Of a DNA stretch of 64,000 bases, positions 1-7,844 are shown piece by piece. The notes beneath the pieces are model-generated. The model was not told the DNA's origin and did not search any database. It saw only the letters and a program-made list of their open reading frames with translations. The translations under genes were made by a program, and so were the position numbers. The number at the start of each line of letters is the position of its first letter. Position 1 is the stretch's first letter. This DNA comes from an uncultured Caulobacter sp. (GTDB lineage Bacteria > Pseudomonadota > Alphaproteobacteria > Caulobacterales > Caulobacteraceae): positions 25,153 to 89,152 of the forward strand of contig NZ_CALCDX010000161.1 in the NCBI RefSeq assembly GCF_937900395.1, in the 5' to 3' direction.

Positions 1-222
1 CTGGACGTCTGGGCGCTTGGTCGTCAGCGCGCCAAGCGCGGCAAGACCCGCGCCGACCTGGCCCAGGGTAGCCACGGAAACGCCGAAGATCGTCCCGGCC
101 GCGATCGAAGAGCTGGCCGCCGCCGCGCCCAACAGCCCTGCCCCAGCGGCGGCCCCGACGCCCGTCGCGATCAGCGCCGCCCCCGCGATGACCGCGCCGA
201 CCTTGGCGATCGACTTACCCAC
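1..222 (-). CDS. Tail tip/host-specificity protein, N-terminal part (partial)
   Basis: A reading frame of 74 codons starts at GTG (222-220) and runs off the left edge. The visible residues form a glycine/alanine-rich hydrophobic stretch (AGAALIATGVGAAAGAGLLG) followed by LTTKRPDVQ. From memory, this start resembles the large central tail-tip (gpJ/GTA gp15-like) proteins of alphaproteobacterial siphophages. The position supports this: it directly follows the NlpC/P60-like gene and overlaps its stop by a few bases, which is the usual hub-peptidase-J order. Function is inferred mainly from synteny because only the first 74 residues are visible. Confidence 0.6.
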   Translation of the reverse strand, partial: MGKSIAKVGAVIAGAALIATGVGAAAGAGLLGAAAASSSIAAGTIFGVSVATLGQVGAGLAALGALTTKRPDVQ

Positions 223-658
223 GGGCGGCGCTCCAGACGATCGCCTCGTCGGTCGTCGGCTGAATGATGCAGGCTTGATCGCTCGAAGCGTGCCAGCCCA
301 GCGCCCGGCCGTTGCCGACCGCGACCCACAGAGCGATCAGGCCGTCGACACCGGGAACGCCGATGATGTCCGCCGCCTGGGCGAAGGCCAGTGTCACGCG
401 GGGCAGACCCATGCCGTCAAGCGCGGCCTCGATCGACCCATGGCCGCGGGCCTTCAGCAGCTTCAGCCCGGCCCGCAGCGTGCGATACTCGCCCGCCTTG
501 GGCAGATCCACCTTGTGACCCATCTTGCGAAGCGTAAGCCCCGCCATGCGGATGCAGTCGTTGGTCCCGTATTTCAGGCTCGCGCCATTGAAGCGCGCGA
601 CAGCGGCGCGGGCGGCGGCCTGGCGGCGGATCGGCAACGGCAAGGAGCTTGGATTCAT
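215..658 (-). CDS. Phage cell-wall peptidase-like protein (NlpC/P60-like, DUF6950 type)
   Basis: 147 residues from ATG 658. The motif GTNDCIRMAG (about residues 25-34) matches the catalytic-Cys segment of phage NlpC/P60-like and DUF6950 proteins, followed by an alpha-helical region and a C-terminal beta segment (DGLIALWVAVGNGRALG). Such proteins sit at the tail tip and are thought to open the cell wall locally during DNA entry. The ATG overlaps the stop of the upstream tail gene (655-1311), indicating translational coupling. The open frame extends further upstream, but that part is antisense-like sequence inside the neighbour, so ATG 658 was chosen. The catalytic His is not obvious, so enzymatic activity is inferred. 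Confidence 0.65.
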   Translation of the reverse strand: MNPSSLPLPIRRQAAARAAVARFNGASLKYGTNDCIRMAGLTLRKMGHKVDLPKAGEYRTLRAGLKLLKARGHGSIEAALDGMGLPRVTLAFAQAADIIGVPGVDGLIALWVAVGNGRALGWHASSDQACIIQPTTDEAIVWSAARG

Positions 659-1311
659 CGCACATAGCCCGCCTGACGAAGCAAGGCCGTGGCGCGATCC
701 GTCGCGCTCGTACCGCCCGTCACATTGATGACTGGCCGCCCGCCTTCCGCGCCCCACGGGAGGCTCGTCGGGTCGACCGTTACGAACTCGAAGCCCTGTT
801 CACCGGGCCAGATCGACTTGTGGAAGCCGTCGTTCAAGCGCGCGCCCTCGTCCTGTTCGAAACAGCGCTCCAGGACCGACACAACCTCGACCGCCACCAA
901 TCGTTGACCGCGCGAGACGTTCAGCGTGCAGGTGTCCAGCTCGCCGGAGAACAGGACCAACGGGTCGGGGACGACCTGGCCGGTCGACCGGTTCAAGGCC
1001 CCGACCATCAAGGTCACTGGCGAGCCTTGGAACGAAGGCGAAGAAAGGCTGACCGCCGCCGTGTCGTCGGGCGGATAGAAGGTCAAGTTCAGGTGCGGCG
1101 CCTGCGCCGGATCGCCGTCGCTGAAGGACTCGCCCAGCGAAGCCGTTCCGAACGTCGGGTCGCGACCAAGGTACAGTTCGCCGCCGATCAGCAGTTCTCC
1201 GGCCCCGTCCAGGAGGCGGATCGTATAGGCCGGAAGCTGGACCTTCAGGCAACCGAACAGGGTGACGTTGGCCGCCGCGAGCGCGGTGGCCATGTCTGGC
1301 GTCAAGGTCAT
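655..1311 (-). CDS. Phage minor tail/hub protein
   Basis: 218 residues beginning MTLTPDMATALAAANVTLFG. The N-terminal half (VQLPAYTIRLLDGAGELLIGG ... GRDPTFGTASLGESFSDGD) has the look of the DUF2163/hub-type tail proteins of alphaproteobacterial siphophages: an antiparallel beta protein with a DG turn and an acidic GD segment. It lies between a Dit-like gene and the NlpC/P60-like gene, the position held by GTA orf13. It is presumably a baseplate hub component joining the tail tube to the receptor-binding tip. The family assignment is from synteny and general resemblance only. Confidence 0.6.
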   Translation of the reverse strand: MTLTPDMATALAAANVTLFGCLKVQLPAYTIRLLDGAGELLIGGELYLGRDPTFGTASLGESFSDGDPAQAPHLNLTFYPPDDTAAVSLSSPSFQGSPVTLMVGALNRSTGQVVPDPLVLFSGELDTCTLNVSRGQRLVAVEVVSVLERCFEQDEGARLNDGFHKSIWPGEQGFEFVTVDPTSLPWGAEGGRPVINVTGGTSATDRATALLRQAGYVR

Positions 1312-1316
1312 GACGG

Positions 1317-1907
1317 CTATTCCCGCTCGACCAGGGTGAAGCTGAGACCGACCGAAGTCGCCAGTTCGATCGACCAGCCCAGATCGCCGCCCTGGACCAT
1401 CCCTTCGATCATGGGCGCGGCCAGCTCGATCACGGCGTTGTCGGCCGGACGAATGCGAAGCATGGGCTCAATCGACAGAGTGACGGCCCCGCCCGCGCTC
1501 GCGGTGGCGTCGCTGGCGATCTGGTGGATGTACCGACGGCCGTTATGGATGATCGAGAAGAACCACCCTTCCTTGACGCCCTTGGCGGCCGGCAAGCCGT
1601 CGATCGCCAGGGATGTTCCGGACTGTCCCGCGCCGTTCACGCGGGGCGCGCCCTCGGCTCCCACCACGCCGGGTTGAGGCCACGGGAAGAGCGCCGAGCT
1701 GCGCTTGGCCTGGACCAGTCGCGCGACCCAGATCCGCGCCTCATCGACGTCCAGGACCGGCATGGTGACCTCAAGCCCCCAGCGCGAGCCCAGGCGGTCT
1801 AGCCTCTGGACAGCTCCGCCCAAGGCCGGCGTGAGGTCGCCGCCGAAGTCGATCAGGTACGGTCGCGCCGCGTCGGGCGCGATGTCCGTCGGAAGTGCAA
1901 TGCTCAC
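1317..1907 (-). CDS. Phage minor tail protein (Dit-like position)
   Basis: 196 residues from GTG 1907, which lies 2 bases beyond the tape-measure stop. A longer frame exists upstream but overlaps the tape-measure gene in a non-coding-looking, Arg-rich frame. Recognisable segments are APDAARPYLIDFGG, LGSRWGLEVTMPVLDVDEARIW, FPWPQPGVV and the C-terminal SVGLSFTLVERE; these recur in alphaproteobacterial phage tail proteins directly downstream of the tape measure. The position corresponds to the distal tail (Dit/GTA gp12) protein that caps the tail tube. No enzymatic motif is visible. Confidence 0.6.
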   Translation of the reverse strand: MSIALPTDIAPDAARPYLIDFGGDLTPALGGAVQRLDRLGSRWGLEVTMPVLDVDEARIWVARLVQAKRSSALFPWPQPGVVGAEGAPRVNGAGQSGTSLAIDGLPAAKGVKEGWFFSIIHNGRRYIHQIASDATASAGGAVTLSIEPMLRIRPADNAVIELAAPMIEGMVQGGDLGWSIELATSVGLSFTLVERE

Positions 1908-1909
1908 GC

Positions 1910-4078
1910 CTACCTCGCGATCCGATAGCGGCTGTCGACCCTCGCCTGGGCGACCGCTTTCGCCGCCCCGGCCTCGGAACCCGCCCTGGCGGCCTGGACG
2001 GCTCCAGGCGCGGCGACCTGTTCGACGCGCGTGTCGAACAGAGGGCTCGCTTCGGTGACGACCTTCACGACGCGATCGTGGACGACCACGCGGGACGCCG
2101 CGGGCCGATTGAGGCCAGCCGCTGCCGTCAGGGCCCGGTTGTTCATGACCTCGATCCCGCCGCCCGGCTTGGCCCGGACGGCCTCGACGCCACCGTCGTT
2201 GACGATGCCCCATTGGCCGGCGGGTATGGTTCCGCCATCCGCGAAGAACCCCGCGAAGAACGACCCGACCTTGCCCAGGTCGCCGCCGCCCGACGTCAGC
2301 TTCTTGGCCAGGCCAGACGCCAGATTATGGATCGTCTCGGCGGCGAGCTGGCGCGCGAAATAGCGGGCGACGCCGGGGCCGCCCTCTTCGAAGGCCGCCC
2401 ACAAGCCGCCTTCGATCGTATCGGCCCAGAAGGCTTGCGTCTCGGCCCGCGAGCGGTCCAGCGCTTCCCGAATGTCGGCCATTCGGTCTTCGCTACTGAC
2501 GAAGCCGTCAGGGTTGCCATCCGGCTTGGTGATGGCGTTGGCGATGCCGCCGAGGTTGTTGACCAGGTCGAAGATCGTGTCTTCGTCGACGGCGATCGTC
2601 TTGGTCTTTAGGTCAATGACCCCCTTCTTCTTGCCGCCCGAACCCGACCCAGCCAGGGCCCGCTTCAGATCCTCCGGAAGGTCGAACGAAAGATCGGTTT
2701 CGGCTTGCTTGGCCGCGGCATCCTTCCGAGCGTTCATTTCGCCGGCCAGGATACCGAGCGCCCGACGGGCGGGCGTCGTATCGGCCCCGAAGTCGCCATA
2801 CATCGTCTGGGCGTACTCGCCCTTGCGCGACTGGTCGCGTCGCAACAGCGCTTGAAGCTTCGCGATATCATCGCCGCTCATATCGCGGACCATAGACGGA
2901 TTGGCGATGATCTGGTTGACCAGCTTGACCCGGTTCGCGCCAGCTACGGCGTCGAAGGCTCCCTTGATGCCGATGGCGCCATAGGCCACGCCGCCCAGGA
3001 CGAGCGACCCGCTCAGCGCGGCTCCGCCGAGGCCAAGGCGCGCCGCCGTTCCCGCCGCCGCGCCTTGCGTCGCGCCCTGCGCCGCGCTCGCCGCCGCTTG
3101 TGCGCCCGCCGCCGCCGCGACAGCGCCGCGGGCCGCGTTCGCGAACTTGATGACCTTGGCCAGGCCCTCGATAAGCGCGGCGATCGGCCCCCCGGCCGCG
3201 ACGAGCCCAAGGAAGGCCAGCCCAGCGATTTTCACGCCGTCCGGCATCTTGTTGAATTCGGTCAAGAGCGCCGTAGCTGCTTTAGCAGCGTCCGTAGCAA
3301 CGGGCAGAAACGACTTACCAAGCTCAGCCGCCGCGTTACGGAATGCGCCCTGCGCCGCCTTGGTCGCATTAGCGAGGCCGTCCTTGGTCCGAATCGCGTC
3401 CCCTTCAGTTTGAGCCGTGCCGCGCATGATGATGTTCAACCGCGCGATGGCCTTGGCCGCCTCTGGAGCTTGCTCGGCGTTGCCCTTGAAGCCCAGCTTC
3501 AGCAGTTCGGCCTTAACGGCCGTCTCGTTCAGGGCGACGCCGAACTTCTTCAGCGGCTCGGCCTCGCCGGAGATCCCAGAGATGATGGCCTGATAGGCCT
3601 CGGCGTCCTCGACGTTGAACAGGGACCCGATATCGACAGAGCGCTTTTGAATGGCCTCCGTCAGGCCAAGCGCCTTGTCGGCGTTGATCCCGATGCCGGT
3701 CAGGATCAGTTGGGTCTTGGCCATGTTGGCCTGGGTCTCGTCCAGGGCCCGACCGACCGTCTTGCTGTAGCTGACGGCGAACTTCTGGGCTTGCGGCGTC
3801 AACTTGCCGAACGCGACCTCGAAGGCGTTGGCCGTCTCGCTCGCGTCGCTGGCCGCCTTGGTCGCGTATCCGACGATCGCGCCGAACGCCAAGCCGGCTG
3901 TTAGCGAGGCCTTACCGAAGCCGCGCCCCATATCCGCCGCGAGCTGGTCATACTCGCGCTGGGCCTTGCGGGTCGTATCCTTGACGTTGCCAAGAACCCG
4001 CTCGTTCGCCTTTTCCAGGCGCCGGAGGTCCGCGCCGACCTGATAGACGAGCTGTTCGAGATCGGTCCTGCCGGCCAT
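1910..4078 (-). CDS. Phage tail tape measure protein
   Basis: 722 residues. The N-terminus (LEQLVYQVGADLRRLEKANERV) is coiled-coil-like. It is followed by the repeated KAASDASETANAFEVAFGKL type helices, a GISGEAEPLKKFGVALNETAVKAELL segment typical of tape measures, and a central Ala/Gly-rich hydrophobic stretch (about residues 275-375) that can act as a membrane-inserting segment. The C-terminal part (FADGGTIPAGQWGIVNDGGVEAV) is also common in this family. The protein sets tail length and is ejected before DNA. The ATG overlaps the stop of the upstream chaperone gene (ATGA). It is the largest gene of the tail cluster. Confidence 0.95.
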   Translation of the reverse strand: MAGRTDLEQLVYQVGADLRRLEKANERVLGNVKDTTRKAQREYDQLAADMGRGFGKASLTAGLAFGAIVGYATKAASDASETANAFEVAFGKLTPQAQKFAVSYSKTVGRALDETQANMAKTQLILTGIGINADKALGLTEAIQKRSVDIGSLFNVEDAEAYQAIISGISGEAEPLKKFGVALNETAVKAELLKLGFKGNAEQAPEAAKAIARLNIIMRGTAQTEGDAIRTKDGLANATKAAQGAFRNAAAELGKSFLPVATDAAKAATALLTEFNKMPDGVKIAGLAFLGLVAAGGPIAALIEGLAKVIKFANAARGAVAAAAGAQAAASAAQGATQGAAAGTAARLGLGGAALSGSLVLGGVAYGAIGIKGAFDAVAGANRVKLVNQIIANPSMVRDMSGDDIAKLQALLRRDQSRKGEYAQTMYGDFGADTTPARRALGILAGEMNARKDAAAKQAETDLSFDLPEDLKRALAGSGSGGKKKGVIDLKTKTIAVDEDTIFDLVNNLGGIANAITKPDGNPDGFVSSEDRMADIREALDRSRAETQAFWADTIEGGLWAAFEEGGPGVARYFARQLAAETIHNLASGLAKKLTSGGGDLGKVGSFFAGFFADGGTIPAGQWGIVNDGGVEAVRAKPGGGIEVMNNRALTAAAGLNRPAASRVVVHDRVVKVVTEASPLFDTRVEQVAAPGAVQAARAGSEAGAAKAVAQARVDSRYRIAR

Positions 4079-4251
4079 CAGCGATGCCTTTCAAGTCTGG
4101 CGCGATGTTCTTCTGGAGATGGCGGCCTGGCCTTGGGCTCGGCCCCGTGCGCGCGATTGTGGCCGTCCAGGCAAGCCTCGAATTGCCAGAGGCTCATGGC
4201 GTCGACGTCGGCGGGGCCCAGACCCATCGCCGCGCCGTTGCCATAGATCAT
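4078..4251 (-). CDS. Small phage tail assembly chaperone (second TAC gene)
   Basis: 57 residues (MIYGNGAAMGLGPADVDAMS...). The segment VDAMSLWQFEACLDGHNRAHG matches the short tail-chaperone family found next to the tape measure in GTA-like clusters (typically a W-F-x-A-C-x-DGxNRAHG pattern). The ATG at 4251 overlaps the TGA of the preceding chaperone gene (ATGA at 4251-4248), suggesting coupled translation. The frame is -1 relative to that gene, so a lambda G/GT-like frameshift fusion is a formal alternative, but no canonical slippery heptamer is seen. It binds the tape measure during tail assembly. Confidence 0.75.
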   Translation of the reverse strand: MIYGNGAAMGLGPADVDAMSLWQFEACLDGHNRAHGAEPKARPPSPEEHRARLERHR

Positions 4252-4700
4252 TGCGAAGCGGAGCTTGCCTTTCGGGAGCGGGGCTTTCTCCGGGAGCCCG
4301 CCCCCTTGGCCTCCCCCGATGCTTCGTCCGTGACGTCGCCAAGGCCGGCCCGGACGATGGCGAACGCAAGCGCCAGGTGCGCCTTGAAGTCGACGACCTC
4401 GTCGACCCGGCGCTGGACGAGCGCCCGCGCCTCGAGTTCGCTTCTCCCGCCGCCGATCAGGCCTTGGACGATGACCTCGCGCATGTCGTCCACGCGCCAG
4501 TCGCCGATCATTCCCACGGCGGCGGCCTGGGCCAGGGTGAACCCCTTTTCCATGGCCATGGCCACCGTCACCAATCGCCGATAGATCTCGCCCGGTCCCG
4601 CGTCGCAGCGCTCTTGAATCCTCCGCCACTCGCCCAGGCGAAGGCGGAAGACCGTTTCCTCGTCGCCCCACTGAAGGACGACGGACCCGTCGCGGCTCAT
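4248..4700 (-). CDS. Phage tail assembly chaperone / GTA gp10-like protein
   Basis: 150 residues. The N-terminal half (VVLQWGDEETVFRLRLGEWRRIQERCDAGPGEIYRRL) and the following helical part (IVQGLIGGGRSELEARALVQRRVDE) match the gene-transfer-agent family proteins that lie between the tail tube and the tape measure. The C-terminus is basic (SRRKPRSRKASSASQ). It occupies the lambda gpG position and probably keeps the tape measure soluble. The gene starts 4 bases after the tail-tube stop and is coupled to the small second chaperone through an ATGA overlap. Confidence 0.75.
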   Translation of the reverse strand: MSRDGSVVLQWGDEETVFRLRLGEWRRIQERCDAGPGEIYRRLVTVAMAMEKGFTLAQAAAVGMIGDWRVDDMREVIVQGLIGGGRSELEARALVQRRVDEVVDFKAHLALAFAIVRAGLGDVTDEASGEAKGAGSRRKPRSRKASSASQ

Positions 4701-4703
4701 GGG

Positions 4704-5162
4704 TTAGGACGCGACGAAGGTATAGTCGGTGTCGGCGATGGCCAGGGCGATCGAGAACGTCTGGTCCTCGCCCCGCGTGCCGCCCATGGTGATGCTCTCG
4801 ATCACCCATTTGCCGGTGATCGTGTAGCCATGCAGCGCCGTGCCGGCGTCGTTGATGACCTTGCCGTTGAAGGCCGCGCCCGCGAGCTGGAGCTGGATCA
4901 GCTTCAGCGCCGAGGCGGCCGACGCGGTCCCGGCGCCCGTGAAGCGGATATCCGTCGCCTTGACGCGCCGCTTGGACTTGGCGGGCTTCGACGGATCGGT
5001 GCAGTTGGCGCGCTGGCTCACGGCGATGTCGCTGGTGATTTCCAGCGAACGATCGGTGTTGATCGTGCATTCTTCGGTGAAGGCTTCGGTCGGCGAGCCG
5101 CCGTCGCCGAACTTGAAGACGAGCTTTTCGCCCGAGACGCCCTCGACATAGGTGTCCGGCAT
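4704..5162 (-). CDS. Phage major tail tube protein
   Basis: 152 residues. A beta-rich protein with the features of the Phage_tail_2/GTA gp9 major tail protein family: EKLVFKFGDGG near the N-terminus, RSLEITSDIAVSQRANCTDPSKP, then a C-terminal part GKWVIESITMGGTRGEDQTFSIAL. This protein polymerises into the tail tube. Its place between the tail terminator and tail chaperone genes supports the call. The expected abundant expression fits the clear Shine-Dalgarno-like AGGAGG upstream (near 5168-5173, minus strand). Confidence 0.85.
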   Translation of the reverse strand: MPDTYVEGVSGEKLVFKFGDGGSPTEAFTEECTINTDRSLEITSDIAVSQRANCTDPSKPAKSKRRVKATDIRFTGAGTASAASALKLIQLQLAGAAFNGKVINDAGTALHGYTITGKWVIESITMGGTRGEDQTFSIALAIADTDYTFVAS

Positions 5163-5198
5163 GGTGTCCTCCTGGGATTGGCCATATCGGCCGGGTGA

Positions 5199-5618
5199 TC
5201 AGCCGTTCCGGTGAACGGTGAAGCGATAGGTCGTCACGACGTGCTCGACGTCGGGGTTCGGGTCGCCGACCGGGTTGGACGACACGAAGGACCGGCTGGA
5301 GATCCGCCAGCCTTCAAGGTCGCCGACGGTCTCCAAGACCTCGACGACGGCGTCCGCGACCTCGGCGGCGATCAGCGGCGCTTCCGGGCCCTGCGCCCAG
5401 CTATCCAGCGTCACGACCATTTCCGCCGAGCCCCTCGGCCCGCCCTGAAGGCGTTGCGGCGGCGCGAGGGTGATGCGCGGATAGACGTCATCAAAGGCCT
5501 GGCCGCGCGCGAAGACGGCCGGGCCGCTCTCGGTCGCCGCGACCAAGTTTCCGACCTCGTCGTCGACCAGCAACGCTTCCACGACGGCGATCTGCAAAAG
5601 CTTGGTAGGTCGGGTCAT
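5199..5618 (-). CDS. Tail terminator/tail completion protein (DUF3168 family)
   Basis: 139 residues. The pattern of an N-terminal helix (LLQIAVVEALLVDDEVGNLVA), a VYPRITLAPPQ segment and a central WAQGPEAPLIAAEVADAVVEVLE helix, ending in VVTTYRFTVHRNG, matches the DUF3168/GTA gp8 tail-terminator family. These proteins form a ring that stops tail tube polymerisation and joins the tail to the head. The start overlaps the stop of the neck protein gene by 4 bases, so the two are translationally coupled. Confidence 0.85.
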   Translation of the reverse strand: MTRPTKLLQIAVVEALLVDDEVGNLVAATESGPAVFARGQAFDDVYPRITLAPPQRLQGGPRGSAEMVVTLDSWAQGPEAPLIAAEVADAVVEVLETVGDLEGWRISSRSFVSSNPVGDPNPDVEHVVTTYRFTVHRNG

Positions 5619-6136
5619 CGTAGCGCCGCCACGGCCTTAACGGCCTTGTTCAAGCGCCGCACGACCCTGGACTTGGCCGCCTTCTTCCGCGCCCGAATAG
5701 TCGGGTAAAAGAATGGCTGAGCCTTGGTCCCGGCATGGGCGCGAAGGTTGTTCCGGCTCTTGCCGGTGATGTCTCTCGATCGCCCCTTCGGCGCGGGAGA
5801 CGTGCCGAACTCGACGAAGCGCGCGTAATAGGCCTTGTCGTCGCCCGCATAGACGGTGAACAGCAGGCCAGCCTTGGACAAGGCATCACCCCTGGCCCCG
5901 AAGTCCTCTGGCGACAGCCGGAAGGCCCCGTTTGTCCGCACGCTCGGCGGCGCGCCCGGCGACCAGCCGACCGATGCCTGGAGATCGCCATAGCGCCGCG
6001 GAGCCGCCCTGGCCACGGCCGCCGCCATCTCGCGCGCCTCGTCCTGCAGGGCGTCGGAAAGAGCGGCCCGGACCGAATTCGGCAAGGCTTGGAGCTGGCG
6101 CAGAAGACGATCCAGCCCCTTGACCTTGCTAGCCAT
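5615..6136 (-). CDS. HK97 gp10-like neck/head-tail joining protein
   Basis: 173 residues. The HK97 gp10-family signature is visible: an N-terminal amphipathic helix (VKGLDRLLRQLQALPNSVRAALSDALQDEAREMAAAV) followed by ARAAPRRYGDLQASVG, then YYARFVEFGTSPAPKG and a C-terminal PFFYPTIRARKKAAKSRVVRRL. These proteins act at the head-tail interface. The gene lies between the head-closure protein and the tail terminator and overlaps both neighbours by several bases. Confidence 0.88.
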   Translation of the reverse strand: MASKVKGLDRLLRQLQALPNSVRAALSDALQDEAREMAAAVARAAPRRYGDLQASVGWSPGAPPSVRTNGAFRLSPEDFGARGDALSKAGLLFTVYAGDDKAYYARFVEFGTSPAPKGRSRDITGKSRNNLRAHAGTKAQPFFYPTIRARKKAAKSRVVRRLNKAVKAVAALR

Positions 6137-6497
6137 CGGTCGCTCCCAACTGAAGGGTCAAGGTCCGCCAGCGGTCCCGACCTTCCAGGTCGAGACAGGA
6201 CAGGATCTTGAAGGTCCGGCCCACGTCGCGGGCGTCGACGACACGAAGCCCGACCCCGCCCCCGATCGCGCGGACCTGGCTGTCGGCCGGGATATCCATG
6301 ATCCAGATCGAGACGCCAGCGACCCGATCAGCGATGACCGCATCACCGCCGCGTTGCGGTAGCAGGCGCACTCGACGATCCTCGACGGCCGTCGTCCACT
6401 GGTCCTTGACGACCCCGCCGACGTTCTTCCCCGCCCCCCGCCGCTCGATCCGGACGCGCTGGCGAAGTTCATGCCGACTAGGCGGCGTCCACGCCAT
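6129..6497 (-). CDS. Phage head closure protein (SPP1 gp16-like)
   Basis: 122 residues. Typical of the Phage_H_T_join family: an N-terminal RQRVRIERR strand, a mid-protein RVRLLPQRGGDAVIADRVAG segment, then a DSQVRAIGGG turn and the RTFKILSCLDLEGRDRWRTLTL C-terminal strands. It seals the filled head below the connector. It overlaps the upstream 80-residue gene (start 6497 against that gene's stop at 6478) and the downstream neck gene. Confidence 0.85.
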   Translation of the reverse strand: MAWTPPSRHELRQRVRIERRGAGKNVGGVVKDQWTTAVEDRRVRLLPQRGGDAVIADRVAGVSIWIMDIPADSQVRAIGGGVGLRVVDARDVGRTFKILSCLDLEGRDRWRTLTLQLGATDG

Positions 6498-6720
6498 CGC
6501 CGCCTCCGGCCATCACCGCCGCGTCGCGACCATCGCGCGCCGCGCTGGCCTCTTCCCGCGTGGCGGGCTTCTTGACCGCGACGGCCCGACCCAGGCCGAT
6601 CGCCTGTTCAGCGCACTCGCGGGTCACGTTGTCGATGGTCCCGGCCTTATAGGCCAGCGTCGTCCGGCGATTGGCCGCTGGGGTGAAATCATGATCTTCG
6701 GTGAAGCGAACCCAGGGCAT
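6478..6720 (-). CDS. Small conserved phage head-tail region protein
   Basis: 80 residues from ATG 6720. MPWVRFTEDHDFTPAANRRTTLAYKAG followed by NVTRECAEQAIGLGRAV recurs in small unnamed proteins located between the gp6-like connector and the head-closure gene of many Caulobacter/Sphingomonas prophages. No function is known to me. The gene starts 5 bases after the connector stop and overlaps the head-closure start by 20 bases, so it belongs to the structural operon. Confidence 0.75.
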   Translation of the reverse strand: MPWVRFTEDHDFTPAANRRTTLAYKAGTIDNVTRECAEQAIGLGRAVAVKKPATREEASAARDGRDAAVMAGGGDGVDAA

Positions 6721-6725
6721 GGCGG

Positions 6726-7283
6726 CTACTCCCAGCGCAGAGGCGCGATCAGCATTTCGACGCACTCGGGAAGGCCCGACGCCGCGATCTTCCAATCGGG
6801 GCTTGGCGCGTACAGGTACTCGATCAGGAACAAGATCGCCGTGTGCGCCTCGTCGGGCGCTGCGGCGGCTCCAGCCTTGAACTTGATGACGATCGCCTCT
6901 TGGGCGTCCGGGTCCAGCGCCGGCCACAACGCGCCGGACGCGGGCCGCACAGACAGGGTCTCGCCTGAAGGCGACAGGACGAAGTCCGCCGCGTTCAAGA
7001 CGACGGTGTCGCCGCCGAGGGCCTGAATGGTGATCGAGAAGCCTTCCCGTACGTTCGTCGCCACGGGTAGACGGAAAGAGCGCCCCGGCCAGCGCGACAA
7101 GACCCATTCGAGGGTCTGAGTGATGAACCGGCGTTGGGTCGCCGCCTCCACCTCGGCCGTGGCGGTCTTGATCAAGCCCGTGACGACGGTGTCGTCGTCG
7201 TTGTGCAGGATGTTCAGACGCGCCTTCGCCTGATCGAGCATGACCGGCAAGGACGTGGCGGCGGCGGCGACCCGGACCGTCAT
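6726..7283 (-). CDS. Head-tail connector protein (HK97 gp6-like)
   Basis: 185 residues from ATG 7283. The N-terminal pattern LPVMLDQAKARLNILHNDDDTVVTGLIKTATAEVEAATQRRFITQTLEW is characteristic of the gp6/DUF3199-type adaptor, an alpha-helical protein that forms a 12-13-subunit ring under the portal. The C-terminus carries beta strands and a helix (HTAILFLIEYLYAP). The start lies 2 bases after the 7286 stop of the upstream gene. Confidence 0.88.
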   Translation of the reverse strand: MTVRVAAAATSLPVMLDQAKARLNILHNDDDTVVTGLIKTATAEVEAATQRRFITQTLEWVLSRWPGRSFRLPVATNVREGFSITIQALGGDTVVLNAADFVLSPSGETLSVRPASGALWPALDPDAQEAIVIKFKAGAAAAPDEAHTAILFLIEYLYAPSPDWKIAASGLPECVEMLIAPLRWE

Positions 7284-7285
7284 GG

Positions 7286-7735
7286 CTAGGCGACGATCTC
7301 GTCGACGCTGGCGGCGTCGCTGTCCGAGGCCACGCCATAGCGCGGATCGAGGCCCAGCACCGTGCCGGAGATCAGGGACGCGGCCACCGCCGGGGTGACG
7401 CTCAGCCGGAAGAACTTGAAGCCGCGATCGAAGTCGAGGTCTTCCTGTTTCAGGTTGATCTCGACTTGTTTGCTGTCCTTGTTGCCAGCCTTGGTCAGTT
7501 GAGTGATCGCGTGCGCGGGGACGTCCTTGGCGCCGGTGCCATCGCTGGCCGTCGCTTGCTCCAGCTTGGCGTCGACCGTGGCCGAGGCGCCCAGCGCGCC
7601 GACGGACACGATGGCCAGATAGTTGAAGAACTTGGTCGCGTCGATCCAGGCGGAGGTCTTGACCGCGTTGGTCGATTGAGGGTCGATCGCGCCGACGAGG
7701 GCGACGCGCTGCGAAGGCTTCAGGGCGGTGCTCAT
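7286..7735 (-). CDS. Phage structural protein of unknown role (possible head decoration)
   Basis: 149 residues. The sequence (ALKPSQRVALVGAIDPQSTN ... ASATVDAKLEQATASDGTGAKDV ... AITQLTKAG) resembles a conserved, uncharacterised family located right after the capsid gene in alphaproteobacterial HK97-type prophages. The region pattern DAKLEQAT-DGTG suggests a beta-sandwich. A decoration or accessory head protein is a guess from position only. It is preceded by about 100 bases of spacer after the capsid gene and a GGAAAGG-type ribosome site on the minus strand near 7743-7749. Confidence 0.65.
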   Translation of the reverse strand: MSTALKPSQRVALVGAIDPQSTNAVKTSAWIDATKFFNYLAIVSVGALGASATVDAKLEQATASDGTGAKDVPAHAITQLTKAGNKDSKQVEINLKQEDLDFDRGFKFFRLSVTPAVAASLISGTVLGLDPRYGVASDSDAASVDEIVA

Positions 7736-7844
7736 GTGACCGCTTCCTTTCCTGTTCGAGAGAGCCGCGCGCCGAAAATGTTGTCGCGACCTGGCGGACC
7801 GGGCGCGCAGCCGATCCGCCAGGCGTCACGCCACGAAGACCCGT

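Noticed and set aside
649..1677. 342-codon plus-strand frame over the tail genes
   Set aside because: Arg/Asp-rich shadow of the minus-strand tail hub and Dit-like genes, which have family resemblance and coupled starts.
2705..3904. 399-codon plus-strand frame
   Set aside because: Shadow of the tape measure gene; the composition is Arg/Gly/Asp/Leu-rich with no motif.
4248..4320. Programmed -1 frameshift in the tail chaperone
   Set aside because: No canonical slippery heptamer in the right frame and the second gene has an ATG overlapping the stop; kept only as an alternative.
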